NCBI GenBank assembly: GCA_017447185.1
Contig: JAFSOC010000033.1
Coordinates: forward strand, 1-54,884
Length of the DNA: 54,884 nucleotides
Source: Clostridia bacterium
GTDB taxonomy: Bacteria; Bacillota; Clostridia; Christensenellales; Aristaeellaceae
Reading direction: 5' to 3'
Shown here: piece by piece, positions 42,595 to 49,175 of the stretch
Layout: every line of letters begins with the position of its first letter
Numbering within the stretch: position 1 is the first letter of the stretch
The notes under the pieces: model-generated
What the model saw: only the letters and a program-made list of their open reading frames with translations
What the model was told of the DNA's origin: nothing
Databases searched by the model: none
Program-made: the position numbers and the translations under genes

Positions 42595-42863
42595 AAAAAC
42601 ATGCGCGAACTCAGTCCGGACGAAATGGACAAGGTAGCCGGCGGCAAAAGACATTTTAAACCTTTTCCGGACAAGCCAGGCTGGATCCAGCACAAAGTTT
42701 CCCCGACCGATACCCTGATCAGGATTGCCGACATGTACGATATCAAAGACTGGCGCTTCATCCTGAAATGGAATCCGCACATCGATGACCACACCTGCCT
42801 GATCTGCACCGGCGAATACCTCTGGATAAAGAAGTAATCCTTCAAAAAAAGTGAAAAGAGGAT
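42578..42863. repeat. 17-bp direct repeats flanking the GG-LysM gene
   Basis: AAAAGTGAAAAGAGGAT occurs at 42578-42594 (including the gene's ribosome site) and again at 42847-42863, just after its stop. This may be a footprint of cassette insertion. Confidence 0.7.
42601..42837 (+). CDS. Double-glycine leader fused to a LysM domain (78 residues)
   Basis: The leader MRELSPDEMDKVAGG resembles those of the other GG peptides in this prophage. After residue 15 comes a basic linker, and residues about 30-78 form a LysM fold: IQHKVSPTDTLIRIADMYDI, then FILKWNPHIDDHTCLICTGE and YLWIKK, with the usual T-L-x-x-I-A and N-P-x-I spacing. LysM binds N-acetylglucosamine polymers such as peptidoglycan. I know no described GG-leader LysM peptide. 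AAGAGGA lies before the ATG. The gene sits opposite to and between two head-tail connector genes. Confidence 0.75.
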   Translation: MRELSPDEMDKVAGGKRHFKPFPDKPGWIQHKVSPTDTLIRIADMYDIKDWRFILKWNPHIDDHTCLICTGEYLWIKK

Positions 42864-42871
42864 GAAATAAT

Positions 42872-42897
42872 CCCGGTCCGCGGAAGCGGGCTTTTTT
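42872..42897 (+). terminator. Weak terminator after the GG-LysM gene
   Basis: A short CCCG/CGGG stem (42872-42875 and 42887-42890) with an inner TCCGCGGA palindrome is followed by six T. The stem is weak. Confidence 0.4.
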
Positions 42898-43259
42898 CAT
42901 TCCCGCATTTTGACAGCAAGGCACTGATAATACCCGAACATCTCCCAGGACCGCACCCGGACCACCCGCCAGGTTCCCCCGTTCCAGAGGATCCGGTCCG
43001 GCACGGTGTAAGTCGCTCCCCCGTCGTTTTCTCCCAGGCTCAGAGCGAAGTCCGTATAGATGGCGATGAACTCTTCGTTCCGCTCCTCTTCCGGCAGCAG
43101 CTGGATCATCTCGGGCGTGCCGGGATGGATGCATCCGGATGCCGGCAACGTCTGCGTTGCCGGAACGGAAGTACCGTTCTGCCGGCGGTAGGTGGTCCGC
43201 TGAACCGAAAAGGACGTAAAGCCCAGATCCGGGTCGGTAATCGCTTCTGTAATTTGCAT
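42897..43259 (-). CDS. Phage head-tail connector or neck protein
   Basis: 120 residues, beta-rich, with GFTSFSVQRTTYRRQNGTS, EEFIAIYTDFALSLGENDGG and RILWNGGTWRVVRVRSWEMF. This is the pattern of the head-tail joining proteins between DUF4054 and neck genes in related prophages. A perfect 9-bp hairpin (43142-43150/43155-43163) lies inside the coding sequence. GAGGTTTCT precedes the ATG. Confidence 0.6.
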   Translation of the reverse strand: MQITEAITDPDLGFTSFSVQRTTYRRQNGTSVPATQTLPASGCIHPGTPEMIQLLPEEERNEEFIAIYTDFALSLGENDGGATYTVPDRILWNGGTWRVVRVRSWEMFGYYQCLAVKMRE

Positions 43260-43270
43260 AGAAACCTCGG

Positions 43271-43318
43271 TGTGGTATAATCCTTTTCGGAAAACTTTGT
43301 GAGTTTATCTTTGAAGTT
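43271..43318 (+). promoter_or_regulatory. Cargo promoter and leader of the NUDIX gene
   Basis: TGTGGTATAATCCTTTTCGG at 43271-43290 shares its first 11 bases with the serine dehydratase promoter and its later part with the GG-LysM promoter. The 20-base element at 43299-43318 matches the leader of the PSD-like gene. Confidence 0.6.
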
Positions 43319-43340
43319 ACCGGTTCAAGGAGATCAACAG

Positions 43341-43826
43341 ATGAAGCTGAGGAATATGACGGGCATCTATCTATCCTGTAACGGGCAGATGCTTTTACTT
43401 TATCGTCAGGGAGGAAGGGTCGTTTCGAATCAATGGATCGCCTCTGCCAGCGGACATTTCGAAAAAGAAGAACTCAATGATCCCAAAGCCTGTGTTCTCC
43501 GTGAACTCCGGGAAGAACTTCGTCTCGACGAAGATGATCTGGCCGATATGAAAATGCGATACATCGGATTGCGGAATGTGAACGGTGAGATCAGGCAGAA
43601 TTATTATTTCTTTGCCAATCTGAAACCCGAACATTATGAGCTTTTCATTTCAAACGAAGGCAAATGCAAATGGGTGGATTATGCAGATATCATGAATTAT
43701 GATATGCCGCTGACAGCCAAATATGTGATGGATCATTATTTACGGACAGGGCAATATACTGACTGTCTATATAGTGCAGTTGCTGACGGACAAGGTTTTC
43801 AGTTTATCGTTTTAGCAGAAACCTGA
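43341..43826 (+). CDS. NUDIX hydrolase (cargo)
   Basis: 161 residues; the ATG at 43341 has AAGGAG nine bases upstream. The NUDIX box is seen as ASGHFEKEELNDPKACVLRE followed by LREELRLDE, giving the metal-binding glutamates of an enzyme that cuts nucleoside diphosphates linked to another group. The substrate is unknown. The gene is plus-strand between minus-strand connector genes, has its own promoter and terminator, and is poorer in GC than its neighbours, so it is probably a phage-borne fitness gene. Confidence 0.85.
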   Translation: MKLRNMTGIYLSCNGQMLLLYRQGGRVVSNQWIASASGHFEKEELNDPKACVLRELREELRLDEDDLADMKMRYIGLRNVNGEIRQNYYFFANLKPEHYELFISNEGKCKWVDYADIMNYDMPLTAKYVMDHYLRTGQYTDCLYSAVADGQGFQFIVLAET

Positions 43827-43870
43827 CCACATCTTGGTTAAGAAACCCGGAATATAAATCCCCTACCCCG

Positions 43871-43886
43871 GCCCGCGAAAGCGGGC
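43871..43886 (+). terminator. Terminator of the NUDIX gene
   Basis: GCCCGC-GAAA-GCGGGC followed by TTTTC, 45 bases after the stop codon. Confidence 0.75.
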
Positions 43887-43891
43887 TTTTC

Positions 43892-44488
43892 TCATTCCTC
43901 TATTTCATAATCAAAGGCATTGTACAAAGCCCCTGTGTCAAACAGGGGCTTATCAAATCCCTTACCGGGAATATAGACGCCCTTCTTAGCCTTCCGGTTG
44001 TAGATCCAGCCGCCGTTGACGGTCGCCGGGCTGTTGGGCGGCGGGATATGGGAATCGATATAGGCCCGGATACCGTCCGCTCCGGCCTGGCCGGCAGCCT
44101 CCATTGCGGGCCGGGGATCTTCCCCTTCCCACGCGGCCCGGACAGCATCCTTCATGGCCTCCGCCATCTGCTGCCGGGTCTCCGGCCGTCGGAGCGCCGG
44201 AGTGATCACCGGCCGGGATGGAATATGCATCAGGGGTGAGCCGCGCTCCTGCACGGCGAGGATAAAATGAAGCCGGCCTCCCGCTTTTCCGGGCGAACCT
44301 CCGGCGACCGCCTGTGGCGGAAGTTTCGCCGAAGGTGAGGTCATCCGAAACAAGCGATCTCCCCGGTGGGGAGTCGCGCCGATTGAGGATGCGGGAAGGC
44401 CGACTTTCACCGTTGTGTTCTTCAGTTTTTGCAGGGCCCGGAGACGTTTCTCCAGCATATCCGGGTCATTATGAATAGTGATTCTCAT
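43892..44488 (-). CDS. Phage tail-completion / connector protein with in-frame repeat insert
   Basis: 198 residues, starting at an ATG that overlaps the upstream stop. It reads like an HK97 gp10-type or minor capsid-tail joining protein: MLEKRLRALQKLKNTTVKVG, HFILAVQERGSPLMHIPSRP, EAMKDAVRAAWEGEDPRPAM and a C-terminal DTGALYNAFDYEIEE. Between the VKVG strand and the FILAVQE segment lie about 32 residues encoded by repeat copy B (44298-44388), which homologues should lack. The reading frame stays open through it. Confidence 0.68.
   Translation of the reverse strand: MRITIHNDPDMLEKRLRALQKLKNTTVKVGLPASSIGATPHRGDRLFRMTSPSAKLPPQAVAGGSPGKAGGRLHFILAVQERGSPLMHIPSRPVITPALRRPETRQQMAEAMKDAVRAAWEGEDPRPAMEAAGQAGADGIRAYIDSHIPPPNSPATVNGGWIYNRKAKKGVYIPGKGFDKPLFDTGALYNAFDYEIEE
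44298..44388 (-). repeat. 91-bp palindromic repeat, copy B (in coding sequence)
   Basis: Orientation opposite to copies A and C. Hairpin 1 arms 44359-44364/44368-44373; hairpin 2 outer arms 44298-44307/44326-44335 (one G-U pair on the minus strand) and inner stem 44308-44312/44316-44320. The minus strand keeps AATCGGCGC and GCTTGTTTCGGATGACCTCA. Confidence 0.85.
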
Positions 44489-44898
44489 GGAATATACTTC
44501 GCAAACCCGTGCATCCGGATCAGGCTGAGCAGTTGCAGACCATAGATGGTCTGCTTCAGGTCCGCCAGACCGGTACTCACGGAAGCCGAGACGGAGGAGG
44601 AAGTATTGTAGGATACGGAAACCTCCCCTACCTTTTTCGAGGCGACTTCCTGCATGGCGCCCCTGCCTGCGGAAGCGATAACCGCCGGAGACGGTGTTAC
44701 TCCTTCCGGCAGGCAAACTGCGGCATACAGCGTCAGCTTATGCGCCACATACAACCGCCGGGCCTCGTCCGTATCCTCATCGTAATCAAAAAAGCGGGCG
44801 TTGGCCTGCCGGAGATATTCCGTAAGAACAACGCCCTGGGAAAAGGAAGAAAACTGGGGATAGAAGGCCAGAAAGGCGGATGGAGTCAGATCCATCAC
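44485..44898 (-). CDS. Head-tail connector protein (DUF4054-like)
   Basis: 137 residues. LTPSAFLAFYPQFSSFSQGV, YDEDTDEARRLYVAHKLTLY and VSVSYNTSSSVSASVSTGLA match the DUF4054 connector family. It overlaps both neighbours by four bases, so it is translationally coupled to them. Confidence 0.8.
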   Translation of the reverse strand: MMDLTPSAFLAFYPQFSSFSQGVVLTEYLRQANARFFDYDEDTDEARRLYVAHKLTLYAAVCLPEGVTPSPAVIASAGRGAMQEVASKKVGEVSVSYNTSSSVSASVSTGLADLKQTIYGLQLLSLIRMHGFAKYIP

Positions 44899-45206
44899 TT
44901 ATTCTCCGCGCTCTTCTGGCTGGACTTTTTCTCGTCCTCCAGGGCGGCAGAACTGTTATTTCCCGCCGGTTTCTGGACCTTCGTCACCGGAACTTTGGGT
45001 TCCGGATCGTTCTCCAGTTTCTTCACTTCATTTTTTGTGTCAGGCACCTTCAGGGAGCCTTCGCGCACCAGCAGATCAAACAGAGGATCCTGTCGGATGG
45101 CCTCAGGAGCTTCCGTGACAACACGGAGATCCTCGGGCCGGATTCTGTGAATTACCGTGCCGGTTTTATCATGAAACTCGGCGCAGACATAGGCAACAAT
45201 CAACAT
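44895..45206 (-). CDS. Small phage structural or accessory protein
   Basis: 103 residues. An N-terminal strand MLIVAYVCAEFHDKTGTVIH with RIRPEDLRVVTEAPEAIRQD is followed by a lysine-rich, disordered tail. Proteins of this shape follow the capsid gene in related prophages. AAAGGAG precedes the ATG at 45206. The function is unknown. Confidence 0.62.
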   Translation of the reverse strand: MLIVAYVCAEFHDKTGTVIHRIRPEDLRVVTEAPEAIRQDPLFDLLVREGSLKVPDTKNEVKKLENDPEPKVPVTKVQKPAGNNSSAALEDEKKSSQKSAENK

Positions 45207-45240
45207 AGTGAAATCTCCTTTCAAAAAATGGACGGAATCC

Positions 45241-46203
45241 TCAGATTCCGTCCATGTACCTTACGGTTGTCGGATACAGGAAACGCACTTCGGAGAACTG
45301 CGCAATATACGGAATCTTGATCCGCATCTGCGAGTACTCCGTCTCCATCCGGCGCAGGGGCTGTGTCAGATTGAAGCAGATCCGGTCCTCCTGGTTCATG
45401 TAGACCACCATGCGGTCCGTGGAACCGGAACCGACGCCGCTGCACCACTTCAGGGGTGCAATCGTCAGTTCCCTGCGCTGCTGGGCCACAATGTTGTTTT
45501 CCAGCACGTAGGTCAGGATGCTCTTGCCGGAGTCGTCGGAAACCTTCCGGGTTACCAGCTGACCGAACTGTTCCGTTGGAATCAGGATATGGTTCGGCAG
45601 GGCGTCGGAAGAGCAGTCGTTCTCCTCCCACACAGCGGTGAGCGCCGCATTGATGTCCATCAGGATTTCATCCGCGGTCTTATCCTTCCACTGGGTGCTG
45701 GTGTTGCCGGCATTCATCGCGGCGCTGGACCGGATGATGGTCGCGTTGTTGCACAGGCCGGAGGAAGATACCTTGCTGAATCCGACGTAGACATTCCGGT
45801 CCATCACCTTGTCGCAGTGCAGATGGATGCCCTTGTTCAGGAAGGTCATCGGGTCGCGGCCGATGTTCATCATCTTTTCCTTCTCCGTGATGGAGACGGA
45901 CATGTATTCCGCGAAGTTGAAGGTCCGGGCCACCTGCTTGCTGAAGTCCGCCTGGATGACAGGGATATCATTGGCAGGATCGGTGTAGAGGTTGTCATCC
46001 TCCAGGCCGGTGGATGCATAGCTCACATCAATCGTGGCGATGGACTCAATCAGGCCTCCGCCGGTAACGACCGGCATATCACGGGGCCAGTCCGTACTGG
46101 TCAGGGGTTCCAGGATTTTCTCATCGACTTTCTCCAGTTCCTTCATGAGGAAGACATAGGAGTCACTCGCCGCCATGCGGCGGATCGAAGGGGCATGAAT
46201 CAT
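45241..46203 (-). CDS. Major capsid protein (DUF2184-like)
   Basis: 320 residues. SIRRMAASDSYVFLMKELEK opens the protein. RTFNFAEYMSVSITEKEKMM, FLNKGIHLHCDKVMDRNVYV and ENDCSSDALPNHILIPTEQF are the family hallmarks, with a C-terminal PYIAQFSEVRFLYPTTVRY. It makes the capsid shell. The ATG at 46203 has AAAGGAG upstream; the longer frame includes non-coding leader. Confidence 0.82.
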   Translation of the reverse strand: MIHAPSIRRMAASDSYVFLMKELEKVDEKILEPLTSTDWPRDMPVVTGGGLIESIATIDVSYASTGLEDDNLYTDPANDIPVIQADFSKQVARTFNFAEYMSVSITEKEKMMNIGRDPMTFLNKGIHLHCDKVMDRNVYVGFSKVSSSGLCNNATIIRSSAAMNAGNTSTQWKDKTADEILMDINAALTAVWEENDCSSDALPNHILIPTEQFGQLVTRKVSDDSGKSILTYVLENNIVAQQRRELTIAPLKWCSGVGSGSTDRMVVYMNQEDRICFNLTQPLRRMETEYSQMRIKIPYIAQFSEVRFLYPTTVRYMDGI

Positions 46204-46286
46204 TATTCTAATTCTCCTTTCATTGCGATCGCCGTTACCAATCCTTGCCGCACCTTCGGTTTGCAACGATTGACGGCTGTAGCATG

Positions 46287-46322
46287 GGACGTGTTACCCA
46301 AATCAGAGATTTGGACACGTCC
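46287..46322. other. Interrupted hairpin upstream of the capsid gene
   Basis: Outer arms 46287-46294/46315-46322 and inner arms 46298-46304/46308-46314 form a two-part stem with three bulged bases on one side. It sits between the decoration and capsid genes and may adjust their ratio by pausing or processing. It is not a copy of the 91-bp repeat. Confidence 0.6.
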
Positions 46323-46325
46323 GCA

Positions 46326-46793
46326 TCAATAAATATGGCGCTGGGTCACAACGACTTCCGCGCAGTGGGCCGTATCGCGGCTGCTGCGCACGGTGCAGTT
46401 GGGCAGCTGGATGGTGGAGCCTTCCGCTCCAGGAGAAGAAACCAGCTGGCCGTCCGCTTTGCGCAGGTAGACATTGCTGCCGGGATGAGCTGTGTTCGCG
46501 AATTCCAGCACAATGGAACCCCTCGTCAGCACGTCGATCGCTTCGTTCGGCCCGTAGCAGGCCGTCTTGCTGCCATAGGTGTCCGGCGTCTTCGCCGCCA
46601 CCCGGACCGTGAAGCCGATGAAATCGTCCGCGCTCACTCCGTCCGTGTACGGCCGGCAGCTGCGTTCGCCGTTCACCTTGAAAACAGGAATACCGAAGGC
46701 CATACTGGAACCTCCGGCATTCTTCAGGGAAACAACCACATCATCCACGGAGCGGGAAATCGCGCCGGGATAACCGTTCGGGAAATTAAACAT
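46326..46793 (-). CDS. Capsid decoration / structural cement protein (Gp24-like)
   Basis: 155 residues of beta-rich sequence: FPNGYPGAISRSVDDVVVSL, FIGFTVRVAAKTPDTYGS, YGPNEAIDVLTRGSIVLEF and AHPGSNVYLRKADGQLV, the pattern of trimeric cement proteins encoded between protease/scaffold and capsid genes. It stabilises the capsid surface. Confidence 0.78.
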   Translation of the reverse strand: MFNFPNGYPGAISRSVDDVVVSLKNAGGSSMAFGIPVFKVNGERSCRPYTDGVSADDFIGFTVRVAAKTPDTYGSKTACYGPNEAIDVLTRGSIVLEFANTAHPGSNVYLRKADGQLVSSPGAEGSTIQLPNCTVRSSRDTAHCAEVVVTQRHIY

Positions 46794-46813
46794 ATTCTTT
46801 TGCTCCTTTCGGC

Positions 46814-48202
46814 TTACTTCTGGAAATGAGGATTCCGCTTTTCCATAATGCGCTTGCCAAGATCCGCATAATTGATGGGCGGTTTGCCCCGGGAGGTGAA
46901 GGTGCTGTCCTTGCCGTTGCGGGAGCGATAAGGCAGGCGGGTCGCAATATCCCGGCTGGCCTTCCTGCGCTGCTTGGGCGTCATCTGCGCCAGCGCGGGA
47001 CGCACCGCCATGAGCGCAGCCCGCAGGGCATCGCCGGCAGCGTTATCCGGACGGTCCGGATCTTCGCATCCTTCATCTTCCTGTACCTCTTCCTCCAGCG
47101 TAGTGGAAATCGCGGGTTCCAGGATCGTTTCCACGATCTGGGCGACTTCTTCTTCCGCGCTGATGGGCGCTTCCTCAGCCTGCGCGGCTTCGAGAACTTC
47201 CTCCACCACCTCGGCGATTTCTTCTGCGCAGGCTCCAGTGGAGCCTGCGTTGATGGAGGGTTCTTCATCTCCGGCAGGCGCTGCGGGCGTCAGCAGGGCG
47301 ATCAGCTGATCAAGCCGCTGCAGGATGCCGGCCAGGGATTCCTCATCAATGATGATTTCGTGGTTCTCGGGGACCTCGACGGTGACAGGTTCTTCCGTGG
47401 CTTCAACTGCCTCCACAGCCTCCTCCACCACTTCCGCAACCGCTTCGGCGGGCGTCTCCGTTACCGCAGCCTTAATCGGCGCAGCTCCGCACTGCGGAGC
47501 CTGCTTGTTTCGGCTGACCTCAGATCTGACGAAATTTCCGCCACTGGCGGTCGTCAGATCTTCGCCCTCGCCGATCAGCTCCTCAATGAATTCCGCGACT
47601 GCTTCCACGTCGCCGTCTTTGGCCATCCGGGCCAGGATCTTGCTCAGGGGTTTCTTCATACTGGTACTCCTTTCGATTGGTTTTTTGTCTTTTATACTGA
47701 CCCGCTTCCCAGCCCGCCCGGCATCCACCACGGCGATATGGTTCCCGCGAATCTTCCGTTGGATATACTGCCCGTTTTCTTTCGCCAGCTCGTAGGTATA
47801 GCCGCAGGAGATCTCCCGCTTGCCTTCCAGGATGGCGTCGATCAGCCGGGGATCGGTGATGATCAGGTCCGCCAGCAGCAGGTCTTCTTCCTCACCGGTT
47901 CCGCGCCGCACATTGTGGGCGTGACCCATCTGCAGGCGCCGGATATTTTCGATATCCACGCCGTCGGGCGGATGGTCATTGGTGACGGGCATCCCTTCAA
48001 AGGACGCCACCGTCTCCGGGGCGAATACTTCCTCCTCCGGCCGGTAGACCGGTATCGTTCCTCCGCCTCCCGGCAGCCCCAGTTCTTCCGGGAGGTATTC
48101 CTGCGTGCCGGTACGGGCCACCGGCACATTCAGGCAGAGGAGGTATCCTTCAGGCTCCCTTCGGGAGATGTTTTCCGAAAGTCGTGTTCCGTAATACTGC
48201 AA
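46814..48202 (-). CDS. Prohead protease (DUF2213-like) with C-terminal scaffold region
   Basis: 462 residues from a TTG start with GAGGTG upstream (QYYGTRLSE is the usual family start). Residues 1-165 form the DUF2213 protease: GYLLCLNVPVARTGTQEYL, SFEGMPVTNDHPPD (histidine) and EISCGYTYEL (serine). After residue 180 the sequence becomes a glutamate-rich, coiled scaffold. An internal ATG at 47659 has AAAGGAG eight bases upstream and would give the scaffold alone (281 residues), as for lambda C and Nu3. Residues about 214-246 are encoded by repeat copy C. A terminator-like hairpin lies 29 bases upstream of the start. Confidence 0.75.
   Translation of the reverse strand: MQYYGTRLSENISRREPEGYLLCLNVPVARTGTQEYLPEELGLPGGGGTIPVYRPEEEVFAPETVASFEGMPVTNDHPPDGVDIENIRRLQMGHAHNVRRGTGEEEDLLLADLIITDPRLIDAILEGKREISCGYTYELAKENGQYIQRKIRGNHIAVVDAGRAGKRVSIKDKKPIERSTSMKKPLSKILARMAKDGDVEAVAEFIEELIGEGEDLTTASGGNFVRSEVSRNKQAPQCGAAPIKAAVTETPAEAVAEVVEEAVEAVEATEEPVTVEVPENHEIIIDEESLAGILQRLDQLIALLTPAAPAGDEEPSINAGSTGACAEEIAEVVEEVLEAAQAEEAPISAEEEVAQIVETILEPAISTTLEEEVQEDEGCEDPDRPDNAAGDALRAALMAVRPALAQMTPKQRRKASRDIATRLPYRSRNGKDSTFTSRGKPPINYADLGKRIMEKRNPHFQK
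47470..47561 (+). repeat. 92-bp palindromic repeat, copy C (in coding sequence)
   Basis: Hairpin 1 is GCTCCGC-ACT-GCGGAGC (47484-47500). Hairpin 2 has outer arms 47522-47532/47551-47561 and inner stem CCGCC-ACT-GGCGG. AATCGGCGC and GCTTGTTTCGGCTGACCTCA are conserved. It lies in frame in the scaffold part of the protease gene. Confidence 0.85.
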
Positions 48203-48230
48203 TCCGTTCACCTCGATCAAAAATGGGCAT

Positions 48231-48255
48231 AAAAAAACTCCCGCACTCGGGAGTT
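48231..48255 (-). terminator. Terminator-like hairpin before the late operon
   Basis: AACTCCCG (48236-48243) pairs with 48248-48255 across four bases, and the minus strand continues with seven T (48237-48231). It lies between the upstream minus-strand genes and the first phage structural gene, so the late genes would need antitermination or an own promoter downstream. Confidence 0.75.
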
Positions 48256-48510
48256 CTGTTTTGGACAGCATAACATTATCACATAGGTGCCTGGGAAAAA
48301 AGAGGATATAACCGGATATTTGCGGATATAAGCGGAACAAATTTCGAATTATTCCGCATCATCACAAAGGGACGCACAAAAGGTGGTTCATCTGTTCATC
48401 CTGAAAAAGTCTGTAAATCGCAACAAATTGCTGATCACGCACCTTGGGCGTTTCTGGTTTTGTCATACGCAGAAATCCGGAGGAAATTAATCTGGAGATA
48501 TATCCGTTTT

Positions 48511-48828
48511 TCACATTAGTCCATGTGGACCCCATATGATATAATCACTGCCTTTGAAGATCAGCGGCAGTTCCCTGACCCTGATGTCATCAAAATCCGC
48601 AGCCACAATGTTTCTCAGGCCTTTTTCATGGAAAAACCTTAACTGCAGCAGGACATTCTCCCAACACAACGTTTCCTCAAAAAGACCCGGATCATCAATC
48701 TGATCGGGTATCGCAAATTCGGGAACCATATTCTGTTCAAGGAGCACGCCGCGATAATGCTCAAACAGTCCTTTCGCCAGCGTTGTTTTTCCGACAGCGC
48801 TTGGGCCAATGATAAAAATGTAATCCAT
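48511..48828 (-). CDS. Short P-loop nucleotide-binding protein, possibly truncated
   Basis: 105 residues. The Walker A motif IFIIGPSAVGKTTLAKGLF opens the protein, and IVAADFDDIRVRELPLIF looks like a second motif of small kinases. Relatives of this type are usually 160-180 residues long, so the end (SDYIIWGPHGLM) is early and the C-terminal lid seems missing. The ATG at 48828 is two bases after the HEPN gene stop. It may be a decayed kinase or a partner of the toxin-antitoxin module. Confidence 0.6.
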   Translation of the reverse strand: MDYIFIIGPSAVGKTTLAKGLFEHYRGVLLEQNMVPEFAIPDQIDDPGLFEETLCWENVLLQLRFFHEKGLRNIVAADFDDIRVRELPLIFKGSDYIIWGPHGLM

Positions 48829-48830
48829 AC

Positions 48831-49175
48831 TTATTCCTGATCCAGACTGCTTTGGCATTTCTGCTTCAGCACAGGAAGATCAATCATCATTGTATTCCAT
48901 ACATATTCCAGATCAATTCCGCCGTAATTATGCACATAGAAGTTCCTCGTATCCTTGATCTCCCGCCAGGGCAGATCTGTATGTGTCGCCTTATATTCAT
49001 CCGAAAGATGCCCTGACAGTTCTCCGATCTGAGCAATGCACATGCAACACGCATCCTGACACATCTGTTCTTCCATGAACCGGGACTTATTATTTTCAAG
49101 TTTGTTCAGATATCCGGCAATGCGATCACAGTAACGGATCATATGCTCCAGAACATCCCGGTCACGCTGCTGCAT
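48831..49175 (-). CDS. HEPN-type toxin (HepT/DUF86 family)
   Basis: 114 residues, all helical. The catalytic RNase or target motif RNFYVHNYGGIDLEYVW fits the R-x4-H-x-Y pattern of the HepT family near residue 75. The gene overlaps the nucleotidyltransferase gene by 14 bases in the usual antitoxin-first order. In known systems the antitoxin adds AMP groups to a tyrosine near the R-x4-H motif to silence the toxin. Confidence 0.85.
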   Translation of the reverse strand: MQQRDRDVLEHMIRYCDRIAGYLNKLENNKSRFMEEQMCQDACCMCIAQIGELSGHLSDEYKATHTDLPWREIKDTRNFYVHNYGGIDLEYVWNTMMIDLPVLKQKCQSSLDQE

